Positions 47,901 to 57,700 of a stretch of 64,000 bases of DNA are shown one piece after another. The translations under genes were made by a program, and so were the position numbers. Below the pieces are notes generated by a model, which was not told where the DNA came from, made no database searches, and saw nothing but the letters and a program-made list of their open reading frames with translations. The stretch's first letter is position 1. Each line of letters starts with the position of its first letter. Source of the DNA: Fischerella sp. CENA71. GTDB taxonomy: Bacteria; Cyanobacteriota; Cyanobacteriia; Cyanobacteriales; Nostocaceae. Location: contig JANBVI010000009.1 in NCBI GenBank assembly GCA_024239075.1, forward strand, positions 239,109 through 303,108, written 5' to 3'.

Positions 47901-50900
47901 CCTGTAGAGCCAGAGGTATAAATTACATAAGCCAAGTTATTGGCTTGTACGCCAGAGATGAGATTGTCCTGATTCGTCTGGGAAATCACTTGAGCGTCAG
48001 TATCCAAACAAACAAGTTTTGGCTGATCGGAAGCAGGGGAACTTAAGACCTCATCTTCCCGTTTAATTGAAGCCCCAGCCCTTGTGGTTGGCTTTTCTCC
48101 CCTGCTCCCTTTCGGGTTCGCCAGTCCCCCATCGTGACGGAGACCGCCAAGACGGGGGCTGGTCTCACCTGCTCCCTGCCCCCCTGCTTTTTCCCACTGG
48201 GGTAGTCTGTCCAGGAGTAATTGCTGGGTTAGCAATACTGAAACTTGAGCATCTTCTAACATGAAAGCTAAACGCTCAGTAGGATATTCTGGGTCAAGTG
48301 GCAAATATGCGCCACCTGCTTTGAGAATACCTAACAGTCCGACAACCATTTCTATAGAACGCTCAACACAAATACCCACCAGCACATCGGGTTTCACACC
48401 CAAAGATTTGAGATAGTGCGCCAAAGAGTTAGCACGACAATTCAATTCATAATAGGTTAGTTGTTGGTTGCCAAATTCCACAGCTACAGCATTAGGTGTA
48501 CGCTCTACCTGCTCCTCAAATAACTGAGGGATACACTTATCTTGGGGATAGTCTACAAAAGTATCATTCCAGTCAACTAACTGCTGTTGCTCAACTGCTG
48601 TTAGCAGTGGCAATTGCGAAATTCGATCTTTGGGGTTGGCAACAATTCCTGAGAGCAATGTTTGGAAATGTCCTAACAAACGAGCGATCGCAGCATCATC
48701 AAATCGGTTAGTATCATAGCTAATCCTCACCAGTAATTCCTCACCAGGAATCACCATGACTGTTAGAGGATAATTAGTTTGCTCAATGGCGTAAAAATTG
48801 TCTATCGAGAAACCATAATTTTTTTCCTGCCCTGCCTCATCAACTGGATAATTATCAAAGACAACAAGGCTCTCAAATAAAAGCGTTCCTTTGGGAACAT
48901 CACTCAGACTTTGAATATCTGCCAAAGAACTATATGAGTATTCCTCAAACTCGACTTGCTGTGTCTGCAAATCTTTCAACAAACCCAGCACTTCCGTCTC
49001 TGCTGACACCTGAACCCGCACTGGCAAGGTGTTGATAAATAGTCCCACCATCGACTCTACACCAATCAAAGATGGCGGACGACAGGACACAGTAGCACCA
49101 AAAACTACATCTGTTTCTTGACTGTAGCGATACAGCAGTAATGCCCAAGTTCCTTGCACCAAATTATTCATTGTCAGTTGATGCTGTCGTGCAAAAGTCT
49201 GTAGGGCGGTTGTCGCTTCTGGTGTCAGTTGGATTTTTTGTTCGCTGTAACTAGAATCTAACTGTTTGCGGTTTGATGATGGTTTATCGATTATTAAAGG
49301 AGTTGGTGAGGTAAAACCTTGGAGTTTTTGTCCCCAAAAATCTTTAGCTTGGGCTAGGTCTTGTTGCTGTAGCCAAGCAATATAGTTGCGGTAGCTTGCG
49401 GCTGGTTGAAGTGTCTTAGTTTCACCTTGAGAAATTGCTTGGTAAAAATACAATAAGTCTTTGAAAATCAAAGGCCCTGACCAACCATCAAGTAATAAGT
49501 GATGGAAATTCCAAACAAATTGATAACTATCTACACCCAATTGAATGAGGCTGAGGTGCATCAATGGTGCTTGCGAGAGTTGGAAAGCTTGCTGTCGCTG
49601 TGACTGCAATAAAAATTCTAATTTTTGTTGCTGCTCTTGTGCAGATAGCTGCTGCCAATCATAAGTCTGTACCTTAACATCAACTTGCCGATACACTACT
49701 TGCAGTGGCTGGTCTACTTGCTCCCAAACAAAAGCCGTCCGCAAAATTGAATGTCTTGCTACCACTTGCTGCCAAGCTTGCTCAAAAGCTGGCAGGTTTA
49801 AATGACCACTCAAAGTATAAATCAACTGTTCAAAATATGCCTGAGAATCAGGAGCATACAAACTCTCAAACAGTATCCCCGCTTGCATGGGTGAGAGTGG
49901 GTAAATATCTTCAATATTTCGCCAGTTAGTTTTGCCTGATTTATTTTTGCAGACTAAAGCCAACATTTGGTCGAGTTCTGGCTGTTTGAGCTTGACTAAC
50001 GGAAAATCTGAAGGTGTATAACCGCCACTCTCTGGTGAGGAACAATGAGCAATGAGGCTCTGCAATGTCTTGACAAATTCTTGTGCCAGATTTTCAATTG
50101 TGGCGTGCTGGTGAAGATTTGTGCTGTAAGTCCACTCTATTCGCAACTGTTCTCCGGCAATAATACTGTCAATCTCTAACAGATAAGCGCGGTTGTTCTG
50201 CAAACCGTGCATTTTTCCCGAAGACTCACTAGCTGGCTGCATCCAAGAAGTTGTATTGACAAGTTGATCGAATTGACCTAAATAATTAAAACTGATTTGG
50301 GCTTGCGGGAATGCCTGTAGTTGGCTAGTAATTTCTGTATCTTGACTCAGATAGCGCAATAAACCATAGCCAATTCCTTTATTGGGAATAGCCCGCAGTT
50401 GTTCTTTGACAGATTTTAAAGTATCTGCTGGGTTGTCTGTGGCTGGGAGTTCTATAACTACAGGGAAGATGGTTGTAAACCAACCGATAGTACGTGATAT
50501 ATCTACACCATCAACAATATCTTCTCGCCCATGACCTTCTAAGTTGAACAGCACACTCTGAGAGTGAGTCCATCTGCTCAAAACCAACGCCAAGGCTGTC
50601 AGTAGGACATCGTTAATTTGAGTGTTGTAAGCTTTTGGTACATCGTGCAGCAAAGCACTAGTTTCCGCCTCACTTAAAGACAATAATACTGTGTTAGCTG
50701 CTGCAACAGTGTTTGCTCCCTCTATATAGTCAACTGGGATGGGTGAAACTGCGACGCGAGATTCATTCAGCCAATAAGTTACTTCTGATTTGATTGCTTG
50801 TGATTGTGCATATTCTGTTAGTTTCAAAGACCAATCTTTGAAAGAAGTTGTTTTAGCAGGAAGTGCAATTGCTTTTTCTTGAGCAAGTTGCTGGTAGGCT

Positions 50901-53900
50901 GTTTGCAAATCCTCTAACAAAATCCGCCAAGAAACACCATCAATTGCCAAGTGATTGATTATGATGAGTAATCGCGCTCTTTTGTCAATACCCAGATGGA
51001 AAAAGGTGACTTGCAATAGATTTTCTGAGAGATTTAAACTCGCCTGTAACAAATTAGCTTTAGCTTCAATGGTAGCTTGTTGTTCACTTTCTGGGATTGC
51101 CGATAAGTCTATATAGGAGAAAGGAACAATATCATTTGGAGCAGAATAAATTTGCTGCCAAGTAGAGTCAGACTTTGTAAAACGTAAGCGCAAAGCATCG
51201 TGATGTACTAGCAACTGCTTGAATACTTGCTGCAATAACTCTGGCTTAAAGTCAGATGGTACTGAGAGTAAAAATGCTTGATTAAAGTGGTGTGGTTGGG
51301 AAAGATTTTGCTCAAAGAACCAATGTTGAATGGGGGTTAGAGGTAATGTGCCTGTGGCTAATTCTTGTTTTACCTCGATCGCCTTAATTGTACCTGCTAC
51401 TGCTGCCAACTGTGCGATAGCTTGATGTGCAAATAGTTGTTTAAGTGTCAGTTGCAGTCCTGCTTGCTTTGCTTTGGCGAGAATTTGGATACTGAGGATG
51501 GAATCTCCACCGAGTTCAAAGAAGTTATCGTAAATACCTACTTGCTTGACTCTCAGAACTTCCGCCCATATCTGCGCTAATATTTCTTCGGTTTTGTTGC
51601 GCGGGGCGACAAAACTTACTTCCAGTCCCTCACGAGAGTCTGGCGCAGGCAAAGCGCGACGGTCTACTTTACCGTTGGGAGTCAGAGGCAAAGACTCTAG
51701 CATCACAAAAGCATGAGGTATCATGTATTGTGGCAGTTGGCTAGAGAGGAACGCTCTCAACTGGCTGATTGTAGGTGAATGATGTTGATGTCCGACTACA
51801 TAGGCGACTAGGCGTTTATCACCGGGATTGTCTTCACGGACAATGACAGAACATATCTGCACACTTTCATGTTGGCTCAGTGCAGCTTCAATTTCTCCCA
51901 ACTCAATGCGGAAGCCCCGAATTTTTACTTGGTTATCAATCCGTCCTAAGTATTCAATATTACCATCTGGAAGATAGCGCGCTAAATCACCAGTTTTATA
52001 TAAAAGTGCTGTTAGCGGAAGCGGGGCGTTTAGCCCGTGCTGAGTTCTGAGTTCTGAGTTCTGATAAATTGTCCCCCTGCTCCCTGCTCCCTGCTCCCTG
52101 CCTCTTTGAAAAGGGTTGGGAATAAATTTCTCTTGTGTCAACTCAGGGCGGTTGAGGTAGCCTCTGGCTAATCCAATACCGCCAATATGCAATTCTCCTG
52201 GTACACCCACAGGTACGGGTTGCAAATACTCGTCTAAAATGTAGACTTGGACGTTAGCAATCGCACGACCAATAGTGATTTTCTCATGGTCATTGCATTT
52301 GGCGATCGTGGCACAGACACTAGCTTCTGTTGGCCCGTAAGCGTTGAAGAAATTTCTGCCCACAGACCATTGCCTGATTAATTCCGCAGGACAAGCTTCT
52401 CCGGCGACAATGATTGTTTGTAGTGTCGGCAGTTCTTCTGGTGGCATTACTGCTAATGCCGATGGTGGTAGGGTGATATGTGTAATGGCATAATTGCGTA
52501 ATTGCTCAAGTAATGGCTTCCCTGGCATCAGAGAATCTTTCGTTCCCAAGTAAAGCGTTGCACCAGACCCCAAAGCCATTAAGATTTCTGATATGCAAGC
52601 ATCAAAACTGAAGGAGGCAAACTGGAGAACGCGACTATCAGAGTTTACGCCAAAAGTTTGAATCTGAGCTTGAGCTAGGTTGCACAGTCCCTTATGCTCA
52701 ACCATCACACCTTTCGGTCTACCTGTTGAACCAGAAGTGTAAATTAGATTAGCTAAATGAAAAGCTCTAACTCCAGTTGTGGGGTTATATTGATTGTTTT
52801 GGGCAATTTGTTCCCAAATTTCATCTAAACAGATGAGCTTTGCTTGATGCTGGGGGAGTTTGTCAAGAAGTCGCTCTTGAGTCAACAGTATCGAAACTTG
52901 AGAATCTTCTAACATGAAGCTCAAGCGGTCTTGGGGATACTCTGAGTCAAGTGGTAGGTATGCACCACCAGCTTTGAGAATACCAAGTAGAGCGATCGCC
53001 ATTTCAAGCGATCGCTCTACACAAATACCCACCAATGTATCCGGTTTTACACCTAACCAGCGCAAGTAATCAGCCAACTGATTAGCGCGACAATTCAATT
53101 GGTGATAAGTGAGTTGTTGATTCTCAAACACCACAGCCACAGCATGAGGTGTTTTCTCAACCTGCTCCTCAAATAACTGATGGATGCACTTATCAAAAGG
53201 ATAGTCTGCTTTGGTATCATTCCACTCAACTAACAATTGATGCCGTTCTGAGGGGGTTAGTAAAGGTAATTCCCCAACTCTCTGATGGGGGTCTGTAACT
53301 ATTGCTGCTAACAAAGTCTGGAAATGACTTATCATCCTAGCAATTGTATCCGCAGCAAACAGATCGCTGTTATATTCCCACGACCCAATTAATCCGTCTT
53401 GTGTCTGCCACATCGACAGGCTCAAATCAAACCTAGATGTACCCCGCTCTACCATCTCTGGAGTAAGACTAATACCGGGTAACTCTAAAGTATCGAGGGA
53501 AAAATTTTCTAGAACAAACAACACCTGAAACAGAGGATTGTAGCCAAGAGAACGTTTCGGCTGTAGTGCTTCTACCACTTGTTCAAATGGTATGTCCTGG
53601 TTTGCGTGGGCATCCCAGACAACAGAGCGGATTTTTTCGAGTAACTGGGAGAAACTAGGATTCCCGGCAATCTGCGTACGCAACACTAAGGTATTGACAA
53701 AAAAGCCAATTAGTGAGTTAGTTTCTCGGCGATCGCGGTTAGCAAAAGGCGAACCAATACAAAGGTCATCCTGACCACTGTAACGATGCAGTAAAACGGC
53801 AAAAGCTGTCAGCAGGGTCATAAACAAAGTGACACCTGACTTTTGGCTGAGGGCTACCAGTTGAGAGGTTAAATGCGCGTCGATTTGAAATTCTTGGGTA

Positions 53901-54775
53901 GCACCAGCAAAAGTCTGCTCTGGAGGACGAGGATAGTCTGTTGGTAATTCCAACAAAGGCGGTGCGCCAGCTAACTGTTGTTTCCAGTAGTCAAGCTGCT
54001 TTTGTTGAACCTCTTTAGTTAACCATTGGCGTTGCCAGAGAGCAAAATCAGCGTATTGTATCGTTAACTCTGGTAAGGGATGTCGTTGTCCTTTTGTAAA
54101 AGCTGGATAGAGTGCTTCTAATTCTTTGAAGAATATCCCCATTGACCAACCATCGATGATGATGTGGTGCATTGTTAATATCAACAAATGGGATTCTGGT
54201 TCTTGTCGCAGTAGAGTGGCTCGAACTAAAGGATCTGTCCCCAAGTCAAAGGGCTGGCTAACCTCCTGAGTGACTATCTGTTTTACTGAAGCTTCTGTGA
54301 AGTCCTGCACGTTTATCACAGGTATGGTGATATTCAAATTAGGTCTGATAACCTGAGTGGGGATACCCTCGACCGTAGGAAAATTAGTCCGTAAGGCTTC
54401 ATGACGGCGGATAATTTCATTGATACTCTGTTCTAAAGCTGTGACGGAGAGGTTACCAACAATTCGCAGTTGAAAACTTTCATTGTAAAATGAGATTTCA
54501 CCATCTAATTGATAAAGAAACCACATCCTTTGCTGGGCAAAAGATAGAGGCAATTCTTGATCCCTATACATTGGTACTAAGGTTACAGAAGTTAATTCTG
54601 TAGCTGTTTGAGCTTCTTGGAGAAAAGCCAATATTTCTGTTTTCCGTTCCTGGAGTTCCTGCCTTATTTCTGCTGTCATTACTCCTTTAGGAGCGCGATA
54701 GCGTAACTGATTATCTTCAATCCAAATTTTGATATCTAAAGTATTTAATAGAGATAAAAATTCAAATATTGCCAT
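41987..54775 (-). CDS. Three-module NRPS with terminal reductase
   Basis: 4262 residues from the ATG at 54775. A TubC-type docking domain comes first (AIFEFLSLLNTLDIKIWIED). Then C1 (HHIIIDGWS, about 54.15 kb), A1, PCP1 (LGGDSIL, 51.5 kb), epimerase (HLAIDGVSW and GREDIVDGV, 50.9-50.5 kb), C2 (HHLLLDGWS, 49.5 kb), A2, PCP2 (LGGHSLL, 46.7 kb), C3 (HHVVSDGWS, 46.1 kb), A3, PCP3 (MGGNSL, 43.4 kb) and a thioester reductase (FLTGVTGFLGS, YIQSKW, 43.1-42.0 kb). The codes read by alignment to GrsA are DASTIAAVCK, DVQFIAHAAK and DVETLVAVTK, suggesting homotyrosine/Tyr (then D-form), Pro/methylproline and Arg. The reductase would release an aldehyde (argininal) or alcohol. It starts two bases after the loading gene's stop: strongly coupled. 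Confidence 0.93.
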   Translation of the reverse strand: MAIFEFLSLLNTLDIKIWIEDNQLRYRAPKGVMTAEIRQELQERKTEILAFLQEAQTATELTSVTLVPMYRDQELPLSFAQQRMWFLYQLDGEISFYNESFQLRIVGNLSVTALEQSINEIIRRHEALRTNFPTVEGIPTQVIRPNLNITIPVINVQDFTEASVKQIVTQEVSQPFDLGTDPLVRATLLRQEPESHLLILTMHHIIIDGWSMGIFFKELEALYPAFTKGQRHPLPELTIQYADFALWQRQWLTKEVQQKQLDYWKQQLAGAPPLLELPTDYPRPPEQTFAGATQEFQIDAHLTSQLVALSQKSGVTLFMTLLTAFAVLLHRYSGQDDLCIGSPFANRDRRETNSLIGFFVNTLVLRTQIAGNPSFSQLLEKIRSVVWDAHANQDIPFEQVVEALQPKRSLGYNPLFQVLFVLENFSLDTLELPGISLTPEMVERGTSRFDLSLSMWQTQDGLIGSWEYNSDLFAADTIARMISHFQTLLAAIVTDPHQRVGELPLLTPSERHQLLVEWNDTKADYPFDKCIHQLFEEQVEKTPHAVAVVFENQQLTYHQLNCRANQLADYLRWLGVKPDTLVGICVERSLEMAIALLGILKAGGAYLPLDSEYPQDRLSFMLEDSQVSILLTQERLLDKLPQHQAKLICLDEIWEQIAQNNQYNPTTGVRAFHLANLIYTSGSTGRPKGVMVEHKGLCNLAQAQIQTFGVNSDSRVLQFASFSFDACISEILMALGSGATLYLGTKDSLMPGKPLLEQLRNYAITHITLPPSALAVMPPEELPTLQTIIVAGEACPAELIRQWSVGRNFFNAYGPTEASVCATIAKCNDHEKITIGRAIANVQVYILDEYLQPVPVGVPGELHIGGIGLARGYLNRPELTQEKFIPNPFQRGREQGAGSRGTIYQNSELRTQHGLNAPLPLTALLYKTGDLARYLPDGNIEYLGRIDNQVKIRGFRIELGEIEAALSQHESVQICSVIVREDNPGDKRLVAYVVGHQHHSPTISQLRAFLSSQLPQYMIPHAFVMLESLPLTPNGKVDRRALPAPDSREGLEVSFVAPRNKTEEILAQIWAEVLRVKQVGIYDNFFELGGDSILSIQILAKAKQAGLQLTLKQLFAHQAIAQLAAVAGTIKAIEVKQELATGTLPLTPIQHWFFEQNLSQPHHFNQAFLLSVPSDFKPELLQQVFKQLLVHHDALRLRFTKSDSTWQQIYSAPNDIVPFSYIDLSAIPESEQQATIEAKANLLQASLNLSENLLQVTFFHLGIDKRARLLIIINHLAIDGVSWRILLEDLQTAYQQLAQEKAIALPAKTTSFKDWSLKLTEYAQSQAIKSEVTYWLNESRVAVSPIPVDYIEGANTVAAANTVLLSLSEAETSALLHDVPKAYNTQINDVLLTALALVLSRWTHSQSVLFNLEGHGREDIVDGVDISRTIGWFTTIFPVVIELPATDNPADTLKSVKEQLRAIPNKGIGYGLLRYLSQDTEITSQLQAFPQAQISFNYLGQFDQLVNTTSWMQPASESSGKMHGLQNNRAYLLEIDSIIAGEQLRIEWTYSTNLHQHATIENLAQEFVKTLQSLIAHCSSPESGGYTPSDFPLVKLKQPELDQMLALVCKNKSGKTNWRNIEDIYPLSPMQAGILFESLYAPDSQAYFEQLIYTLSGHLNLPAFEQAWQQVVARHSILRTAFVWEQVDQPLQVVYRQVDVKVQTYDWQQLSAQEQQQKLEFLLQSQRQQAFQLSQAPLMHLSLIQLGVDSYQFVWNFHHLLLDGWSGPLIFKDLLYFYQAISQGETKTLQPAASYRNYIAWLQQQDLAQAKDFWGQKLQGFTSPTPLIIDKPSSNRKQLDSSYSEQKIQLTPEATTALQTFARQHQLTMNNLVQGTWALLLYRYSQETDVVFGATVSCRPPSLIGVESMVGLFINTLPVRVQVSAETEVLGLLKDLQTQQVEFEEYSYSSLADIQSLSDVPKGTLLFESLVVFDNYPVDEAGQEKNYGFSIDNFYAIEQTNYPLTVMVIPGEELLVRISYDTNRFDDAAIARLLGHFQTLLSGIVANPKDRISQLPLLTAVEQQQLVDWNDTFVDYPQDKCIPQLFEEQVERTPNAVAVEFGNQQLTYYELNCRANSLAHYLKSLGVKPDVLVGICVERSIEMVVGLLGILKAGGAYLPLDPEYPTERLAFMLEDAQVSVLLTQQLLLDRLPQWEKAGGQGAGETSPRLGGLRHDGGLANPKGSRGEKPTTRAGASIKREDEVLSSPASDQPKLVCLDTDAQVISQTNQDNLISGVQANNLAYVIYTSGSTGKPKGVAMTQLTLCNLMLWQLENTTIPSGAKTLQFAPISFDVSFQEMFSTWFSGGTLLLITEELRRDALALLKFLEEKAVARLFVPFVALQQLAEVAVGSEKFASHLREIITAGEQLQITPAISQWFSKLNDCTLHNHYGPSETHAATSFTLSNSVEKWPLLPPIGQPIANTQIHILDKNLQPVPIGIPGELYIGGVTMARGYFNRPDLTQERFINNPFEKSGKSRLYKTGDLARYLPDRNIEYLGRIDSQVKIRGFRIELGEVEAALNQFEDVEGCCVIVREDTPGDTCTERLVLSGAEGSRSKRLVAYVVAHQDCTPTVSELRQFLKANLPEYMVPSAFVIMETLPLTPSGKVDRRALPAPDLQSTNSNKYVAPRTPIEELLAQIWAQVLKVEQVGIHDNFFELGGHSLLATQLVSRIRNIFNVELPLYELFTAPTVSELAQIIGQLQQESLELSAPPILPRADNSDLPMSFAQQRLWFLEQFDTNSVSYNIPTALRLVGNLKITALEQSLQEIIHRHEALRTNFITVDGKPRQIIREQVIAEREEGILSIVDLQDLSTTEQEITTQQLAQKQLIERFDLGRQALIRATLVLLNQTEQVLLVCMHHVVSDGWSMGVFVQELTQLYNAYFQGQPSPLAPLPIQYADFAIWQRNWLQGDVLQSQLSYWQQQLKDAPDVLSLPTDRPRPAVQTVAGAHQEFALSVELTNKLVKLSQQQGVTLFMTLLAAYDTLLYRYTGQSDILVGSPIANRDRSEIEGLIGFFVNTLVMRTNLAGNPRFTELLVRVRDMAMGAYTHQHLPFEMLVEALQPERDLSHTPLFQVMFNLQNSPVSELDLNGLTVSSVPLKSVTAAFDMTLFMQNTATSTSFGSAQDKSLSTSNGLVGVWEYNTDLFDHSTIKRMIGHFETLLEAVVSNPRERIDQLPILTAVEQQKLLVKWNDTQADYPRDKCLHQLFEQQAQLTPDAVAVVFDNQQLTYQELNTQANQLAHYLQSFGVGPEVLVGIYLERSLSMTVALLAVLKAGGGYVPLDIDYPQQRLAYISQDSQISVLIAQEKLLNFLPVEGVKVIVLDKEFEVLNSQSQENPVTQVKSENLACILYTSGSTGKPKGVMLTHAALVNHSSAISEAFGLTSSDRVLQFAAFGFDVAVEEIFPTWFKGGTVVLRPAQMFSSFANFSQFIEQQQLSVLTVTPAYWHEWMVAVSQSYATVPQSLRLLTVGGDTVLPETVTMWQQLVGKRITCLNAYGPTEASVTAVVYDVQNFQPEKTNTVPIGRPVANTEIYILDRNLQPVPIGVKGELYIGGVRLARGYLNRPELTEEKFIPNPFKKGRGAGEQESRGKILSSSEHLYKTGDIGRYLPDGNIEFIGRIDDVVKIRGFRVALGEIESLLVQHPDVIAQAVMLREDQPGHKQLVAYIVSSNPSLDQNELQSFLKQKLPNYMIPAAFVMLEALPLTANGKVDRRALPAPSQDINLTNFVLPYTPTQKLIADIWSSVLGTTRLGIHNNFFDMGGNSLRAIQVMSLLREVLKLELPLRYLFENPTVAELAEKVNSLQINQTDTINNDLKAEAILDSSIHIPTQPFEYINKPKRIFLTGVTGFLGSHLLHELLQQTQADIYCLIRATDVEQAQQRLQSQLKFYKLWEGIDSDRQGRGVAHRIIPVVGDLTKSYLGLSTSQFQQLASQIDVIYHCGAWINVIYPYSVLKGANVLGTQEIIRLASEIKVKPLHFISTTSVLAASSPNEAGLILESDPLDQSQVLDNGYIQSKWVAEKLVMQARDLGLPVSIYRASRITGHSRTGISNTDDLFCRLVKGCLQMKIAPDIDVEDNLTPVDYVSKMIVHLSHQQESLGKAFHLVNPESTPLKNLFNLIRSLGYPLQLVPVEQWHSEIAHHSNISDTDNLKFLSHIIPKTTIENYQEPQIDYQNTMNGLLNTNLMYPALDQNLLKTYISYFISSGFIDDQLVTEQMALGNKVN
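43865..43925. repeat. In-frame CCCTGCT-type repeat inside A3
   Basis: Tandem CTGCTCCCCTGCTCCCCTGC (core about 43900-43920) encodes GRGAGEQESRGKILSSSEH between NPFKK and LYKTGD of adenylation domain 3. The same place in A2 is short (NPFEKSGKSRLYKTGD), so this is an insertion at a loop before motif A7. Confidence 0.7.
45266..45316. repeat. In-frame interspersed repeat near the end of C3
   Basis: ACTTGTACTGAGCGACTTGT, then CCTGAGCGGAGCCGAAGGAA and GTCGAAGTAGC. It encodes ATSTSFGSAQDKSLS within the C-terminal part of condensation domain 3. The first 48 bases (45266-45313) are an exact reverse complement of 46991-47038. Confidence 0.85.
46991..47038. repeat. In-frame interspersed repeat inside A2
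   Basis: 48 bases starting ACTTCGACTTCCTTCGGCTC and ending GCTCAGTACAAGT. It is the exact inverted copy of 45266-45313 and is read on the NRPS strand as CTERLVLSGAEGSRS, between DTPGDT and KRLVAYVVAH of A2, where A1 simply has GDKRLVAYVV. Confidence 0.88.
48030..48194. repeat. In-frame repeat block inside A2, about 165 bases
   Basis: Encodes about 55 extra residues between LLLDRLPQ and QPKLVCLD of A2; A1 has only a few residues there (LLDKLPQHQAKLICLD). The DNA includes CCCCTGCTCCC tracts on both sides and a GC-rich central block (TCGTGACGGAGACCGCCAAG, ACGGGGGCTGG) of the dispersed-repeat type. The approximate borders are set by comparison with A1. Confidence 0.7.
52003..52108. repeat. In-frame repeat block inside A1
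   Basis: Contains tandem GAGTTCTGAGTTCTGA and CTGCTCCCTGCTCCCTGC. It encodes about 33 extra residues (GREQGAGSRGTIYQNSELRT and following) between NPFQR and LLYKTGDLARYL of A1. This is the same loop as the insertion in A3 at 43865-43925. Confidence 0.7.
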
Positions 54776-54776
54776 T

Positions 54777-57700
54777 TTATAAATAATCCTCTTCGTATTC
54801 TTCTTCGAGTGTTTCAATAAAGGAATTATTGCTTTGTTTTACTGTTTGAATTGCTTCAATAGTCTGAGCTAAACTAGCAATAGTAGGTGCTTTAAACAAA
54901 CGCTGGAGAGACAATTCTAGAGAGAAATCCTCGCGTAACCGCGCAATTACTTGACCAGCTAATAAAGAATTTCCTCCTAACTCGAAAAAGTTATCATGAA
55001 TGCCTAAAATTGGGACTTTCAAAACTTGCTGCCAACATTGAGCAATTTTGAACTCTATCTCGTTGCGTGGTTCTATCCGCTCCCTAATTTCCTGAGAGTT
55101 AATTTTCCTAATTAGGCTGGCGCGATCAATTTCGCCGTTTTCAAGACAAGGCATTTCAGGAAGTTGTACTAAGTTGCAAATACAAGAATTTCCGAAGCTG
55201 TCTTGGACTCGCAAATTTGGTAATTGAACCTCGTTACTAATGGCGGTGAAATAAGCCGTTAACTTCTGTAAATTAAAGAGTTGAGATTGCCAACGTTGAA
55301 TGTTTTGGTTGCTGCCATCCAAACCTATCAATAGATTTGTTTGTTGATGTTGTAAGCCCGCTAGCATTGAAGATATTGCTTGGGAAGAAGACATGACACA
55401 GAAACCTTTAGCACGAATCAGATTCTTCATCTGATATCCTTGGCTCATCCCTGTCTCATCCCACATACTCCAACTGAAACAATAGCTTGTTAATTCACTG
55501 TGGTCATTTTGGTAATGAGAAAAGCAATCTAAAAAACTATTAGCAGCAGCATAAGCACCCACAGCCGTACTACCAAAAAAACCGTGTGCCGAAGAAAAGT
55601 TTATAAAAATACTGCCTTGATTGTCTTTGAGTAATTGATGTAATACCCAAGCTCCCGACACCTTGGGACGCAGTATAGATGTTAAGCTTTCCTGAGTCTC
55701 ATCAAGTACAAGTTCCTCATGAAAAGTTCCAGCTAAATGAAGTATCCCATCCAAATTTTTACTCCATTCGGATTGGGCTTTGTCAACTATTATTTGCAAC
55801 TGTTTTAAATCACAAATATCAACAGCTTCGTAAATTACTTCTCCCCCAAGCTGCTCTAATTCTTGATATGCTTTTATGCGTCTTTCTGGAGTTAAAGGAG
55901 TTCTGCCAACTAACAGTAATCTAGCTTGGTAATGTTTCAGCAAATATCGCGAAACTTCAATACCAATACCACCGAGTCCTCCGGTAATTAAATAAGTTCC
56001 ACCTTGCTTGAAGCTAATTGAGGATTTAGGTTCGCTGGTAAAATCAACTTGTTCTAGACGAGGAACAAAACGCTGCCCATTTCTGTAAGCTACTTCTCGT
56101 TCTTTAGAAGAAACTTGTATCTCTTGTAAGATAAAAGCTCCATTTTTTTCAAATTCAGCGAAAGGCAAATCAATGTGGCGACAGTTCAACCAAGGTAATT
56201 CTTGAGGAATCGTTTTCAGTAGCCCTAATACTGCTGATTTCTCATAAGCTATTGGTTCCTCTGAGGAAATAGATTGGATATGAGAAGAAATAAATAATAA
56301 TTGAACCGAATGATCAACACCCTGAACTTTGGCTAAAGCTTGAGTCAAGAACAATAAACTGTATATCCCATGTTCTTGTGCTTGTTCGAGCGCATCAATG
56401 CTTTTGACTTCGCCGATATATTGGTCGTAAGTCCACAAGTGAAGAATCTGCCCAATAATAATATTATCTACTGCTAGGGATTCGAGTAAAAGTTGGTAGT
56501 CTTTGGCTTGCCCTGGGGTAATTGTGTAGTGTGAGCGATTGATTTTGCGAAAATCTTCTTCGGCTGAAACAGTTATGTATGGCAGGTTATGTTCTGAGAG
56601 TATTTGACATAAATAAGACCCTAATCCGCAAGAATCTAAAAATACTAAAGTGGAATCAGTAACAGTTAAAGCAGAATTAAAAGTAATGGGAGATTTTGGT
56701 TGCCATACTTGACGGTAGAACCAGTTAGGAATGGTATTGGCATTACCTAGTAATATATCAATGCGTTTAACAATTGATTTAAACTCACCTGCATTGAATC
56801 GCTGGCTAAGTTGCGATCGCTGAATTTTCCCAATAGCAGTTTTCGGAATAACTTCTTTATTTGCTGGAATTAAATAATCTGGATTTATTCCTACTTTGTT
56901 GACAACACAAGTGCGAATTTCCCTAAGCAGAGCTAATAAACTCGCATCATCAGCAACAGCAGTATTGAAAAAGATGGCTAGTTTATCAGTATTAATTCCT
57001 GGTTGTCTGATTGCACAGGCAGCTGTATGAGAAACTTCTACTGCTGCGAGTTCTTCAACGGCGGCTTCGATTTCGTGACAGTAGTAGTTGAGTCCATTGA
57101 TGATAATTACATCTTTCTGCCTTCCAGTAATCGTTAAACGTCCTTGATGGAGAAAACCCAAATCTCCGGTATTAAACCAACCATCGGCGGTAAAAACTTC
57201 TTGATTTGCTTGGGGATTTTGATAGTAACCACTAGTAACAGATGCACCTTTTACTTGTAAACGACCGATTGTACCTTCTGTAACTATCTGTTCATTTTCA
57301 TCAACAATCCGCAACCAAGCACCAGCAATTGGTAAACCCAACTCGACAAATGAAGCGTCATCTAATGTAGATTCTAGAGAAAAACTATCAGAGTAAGTAA
57401 TCCCAGAAGATGTTTCACTCATCCCAAAGGCTGGGCGAATAGCATTAGTTGACAAACCATGACGACTCAGCAGTTTTAAGAAATTCCTGGCTATCTTAGT
57501 GACAATCGGCTCCCCAGCGTTGATGATAAACTTCATTGAGGATAAATCCCATTGCTGGCGCTCAATATCAGAAGCGCGATCGCAGATGAGGGAAAAGGCA
57601 AAGTTAGGGGCCCAATTAATCGTTGCTTGATGATTGTCAATCAAATCTAGCCACTTGAGTGGATTCTGCACAATCAAGTCAGTGGGTACATGGATTTGTT

